Source: Paracoccaceae bacterium | Lineage (GTDB): Bacteria; Pseudomonadota; Alphaproteobacteria; Rhodobacterales; Rhodobacteraceae | Length of the DNA: 64,000 nucleotides | Reading direction: 5' to 3' | Assembly (NCBI GenBank): GCA_028150825.1 | Contig: JAOGIM010000002.1 | Coordinates: 1-64,000 of the forward strand | The notes under the pieces: model-generated | Seen by the model: only the letters and a program-made list of their open reading frames with translations | What the model was told of the DNA's origin: nothing | The model's database searches: none | Translations under genes and position numbers: made by a program | In this document: positions 63,201-64,000 of the stretch, in pieces | How positions within the stretch are numbered: position 1 is the stretch's first letter | How the letters are laid out: every line of letters starts with the position of its first letter

Positions 63201-63600
63201 AATCTTTGCGCTGCGCAATGTTCACGACAGCGTTAATCTCAACCAACAAAACCGACTGCATCCCTACTACTTAGTTTACATTTCAGACGACGCGCGCATT
63301 ATAGCTGACCATACAGAAGTTAAACGGTTACTGGATCTGGTTCGTAGCTCCTGCAAAGGCCAAGCGGTTCCATTATCGGATCTGTGTCATTCCTTCAATG
63401 CAGAGACTCGAGATGGGCGGCATATGGGTAAATACTCCGAACTTTTAAACGACGCGATACGCTCAATGATTGAAGTGAAAGAAGAGGGCGATATTGATAG
63501 CCTGTTTTCTGGTGGGCGTACCACCGCACTTACCCATACAATTGCTGGGATTGATGATTTCGAGTTAATTGCTTTTATTGTGGTTCGTGAAAGCGCATGA
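60241..63600 (+). CDS. PLD-like/SNF2-type superfamily 2 helicase, putative defence protein
   Basis: A 1119-residue helicase. The GTG at 60241 with GGAGG eight bases upstream is preferred to the GTG at 60226. N-terminal PLD-like region (RIAASCFSIYAFEALKSELS; FIHAEALDKSTAYSPISGFT near residue 160, where the HxK of active PLD appears as HAE, so probably degenerate). Motif I DSVGLGKTFTA (Lys 311), motif II VVIDESHNF (DESH 394-397), motif III LSATPVNN (432-435), motif V GTDCISEGQNL near 825 and motif VI QRFGRIDRIG near 855. Such helicases occur beside DUF4391 and DNA methyltransferases in restriction-like systems, and DUF4391 indeed follows in an ATGA overlap. Confidence 0.9.
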   Translation: MILNRPGGLECFLKDPFNLEGTKCKLRPSLKIINNINDLLGDDLKHALKDKTKLRIAASCFSIYAFEALKSELSKITELEFIFTAPTFTANEAVGRVKKERREFFIPKLARESSVHGSAFEIHLRNKLTQRAIARECAEWIRKKARFKSNTSQSAMQQFIHAEALDKSTAYSPISGFTAVDLGYQQGDAVSSLTHAFEEPELTNTYLSLFDQIWTDPEKVRDITADILDHIEAVYQENSPERVYFLMLYNIFHDFLEDMDDDVLPNDLTGYQDSLVWNKLYNFQRDAATGIINKLETYNGCILADSVGLGKTFTALAVVKYYELRNKTVLVLCPKKLADNWKNFNTNLKTNLFARDRFNYDVLCHTDLSRTSGESLGIPLDRVNWGNYDLVVIDESHNFRNNDVYNDRETRYQKLMNKVIKEGVKTKVLMLSATPVNNRFNDLRNQLALAYEGHSDELSKNLKTKTSVEEIFRRAQTAFNSWSDLPPEQRTAATILKRLDFDFFELLDAVTIARSRKHIETFYDTKDIGEFPERLKPISYHLPITDRDDVLGFNEIFAQLSILNLAVYAPVTYIQPSRKKKYEELYDTKTEGGKGTFKQADREQSLQALMTTNLLKRLESSVEAFRLTLGSLSRNIQLTLDAIERFEQAGGDASIADLQNDLDQLGIEDEDLSGIDEFTVGKKIQISLADMDIPSWKHDLSADHIIINSLIASMEIVEPKDDAKLQHLIRTIQNKMKSPINSGNKKVIVFTAYADTANYLFKHLAPHFSATEACHTGIVTGSSGPRTTLKKSYDFQSLLTLFAPKAKDKALIMADELEELDILIGTDCISEGQNLQDCDYLINYDIHWNPVRIVQRFGRIDRIGSPNTKIQLVNYWPDISLDEYINLKERVENRMHIVDMVGTGEDNVLTAKSSDVAYRKDQLKRLQEEVIELEDVKTGISITDLGLNDFRMDLLNYIKENGELSGVPNGLHAIVPAQPERGLVPGAIFALRNVHDSVNLNQQNRLHPYYLVYISDDARIIADHTEVKRLLDLVRSSCKGQAVPLSDLCHSFNAETRDGRHMGKYSELLNDAIRSMIEVKEEGDIDSLFSGGRTTALTHTIAGIDDFELIAFIVVRESA

Positions 63601-64000
63601 CTGCTATGTTCATCTACCCTAAATCTACTGTTCTAAAGAGGGCCATTTCCAAGTCTCGGATCTATTCCGAAATTGGAAGCACTACAGCGCTGAAGGATCG
63701 CTTCGTACGTGAGGTGGAGCAAATCACCTGGGCATACAAATTGGCCCCTGAGACGATCAATATCCCTGCAACAAAATCAGTCACAGAGATCCAAGTCTTT
63801 CAGGTGAAGGCGAAGGAAGACAAAATTTCAGACGAAGTCTTGCGAGCTATAGACCGAGCAATCCCTTTCCCTGTAATTTTTGAGCTTTTAAGTTATGAAC
63901 TCATTCAGATAGCTGCTGCCCATAAAAGGGTGTCTGAAGCCGATAGTAGTAAATGGGTGGCATCTGATCATTTGCGTAGTGATTGGGTGTCTCAAAGCAC
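63597..64000 (+). CDS. DUF4391 family protein (cut by window edge)
   Basis: The open frame from ATG 63597 (overlapping the helicase stop) gives MTAMFIYPKSTVLKRAISKS, YSEIGSTTALKDRFVREVEQ, ITWAYKLAPETINIPATKSV and TEIQVFQVKAKEDKISDEVL, the DUF4391 N-terminus. A second ATG at 63606 would give MFIYPKS, closer to family starts. The frame stays open to the last base. In related loci I know, the next genes are a DNA methyltransferase and a type III-like restriction helicase, but they are not in view. Confidence 0.85.
   Translation, partial: MTAMFIYPKSTVLKRAISKSRIYSEIGSTTALKDRFVREVEQITWAYKLAPETINIPATKSVTEIQVFQVKAKEDKISDEVLRAIDRAIPFPVIFELLSYELIQIAAAHKRVSEADSSKWVASDHLRSDWVSQS

Noticed and set aside
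1-64000. CRISPR arrays, rRNA genes and replication origins
   Set aside because: I looked for regularly spaced repeats, rRNA sequence and origin-type iterons and saw none; the 347-bp pair and short repeats do not fit these.

Overview
The window reads as a chromosomal segment of a marine roseobacter-type alphaproteobacterium (Rhodobacterales) of modest GC content. The evidence is the conserved block rpoZ-rel-DUF2062-pdxJ-acpS-lepB-rnc-era-DUF1491-recO, the rbfA/dapB neighbourhood, a DUF1285-moxR-DUF58-DUF4159 cluster, a TctABC/TctDE tricarboxylate uptake locus, and the CCA-encoding tRNA genes. All family names come from reading motifs by eye; no database search was run. Gene starts were moved from the ORF track wherever a ribosome binding site or an overlap favoured another codon.

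Layout. 0-0.8 kb: start of a DUF6538-type integrase beside tRNA-Leu(GAG), so the left edge is the end of an integrated element. 1-13 kb: a histone-deacetylase-like hydrolase, a hydroxypyruvate-isomerase-like protein, then a tripartite tricarboxylate transporter (tctCBA) with divergent tctDE and a periplasmic binding protein overlapping tctE, an AbrB-type permease and two M20 hydrolases that share a divergent control region. 13-22.4 kb: envelope genes and the MoxR/DUF58/DUF4159/VWA-like set. 22.4-31 kb: housekeeping genes (rbfA, dapB, rnhA, ispH, folK) with two decayed genes (an Hsp20 and a receiver domain). 31.6-39.6 kb: the rpoZ-to-recO core block, ending at tRNA-Phe.

39.7-58.5 kb is accessory DNA interrupted by a core gene (rpsU). 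It has an acyltransferase and a tyrosine recombinase after tRNA-Phe; a tightly coupled hyuA-hyuB-PLP lyase-Asp/maleate racemase-RidA operon with a LysR regulator; a TIGR03643-like gene cut by an IS3-type transposase remnant; a second, catalytic-domain-only recombinase facing rpsU; an EamA exporter; an inverted-repeat-rich stretch that may encode a structured RNA; a DUF3768 gene; and a copper cassette (small secreted protein, DUF411, cytochrome c, CopC, CopD) bracketed by a gap-free direct repeat of about 347 bp. The 3' part of a tRNA-Thr gene at 58.5 kb looks like an attachment-site scar.

58.9-64 kb: three small Cys-containing proteins, then a 1119-residue PLD-like/SNF2 helicase overlapping a DUF4391 gene that runs off the window. 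This looks like the first two genes of a helicase/methyltransferase-type defence locus. The strongest candidates for something undescribed are the conserved non-coding repeat with swapped small ORFs, the structured RNA candidate with mutually exclusive pairings, the hyuAB-lyase-racemase-RidA pathway, and the truncated defence locus.
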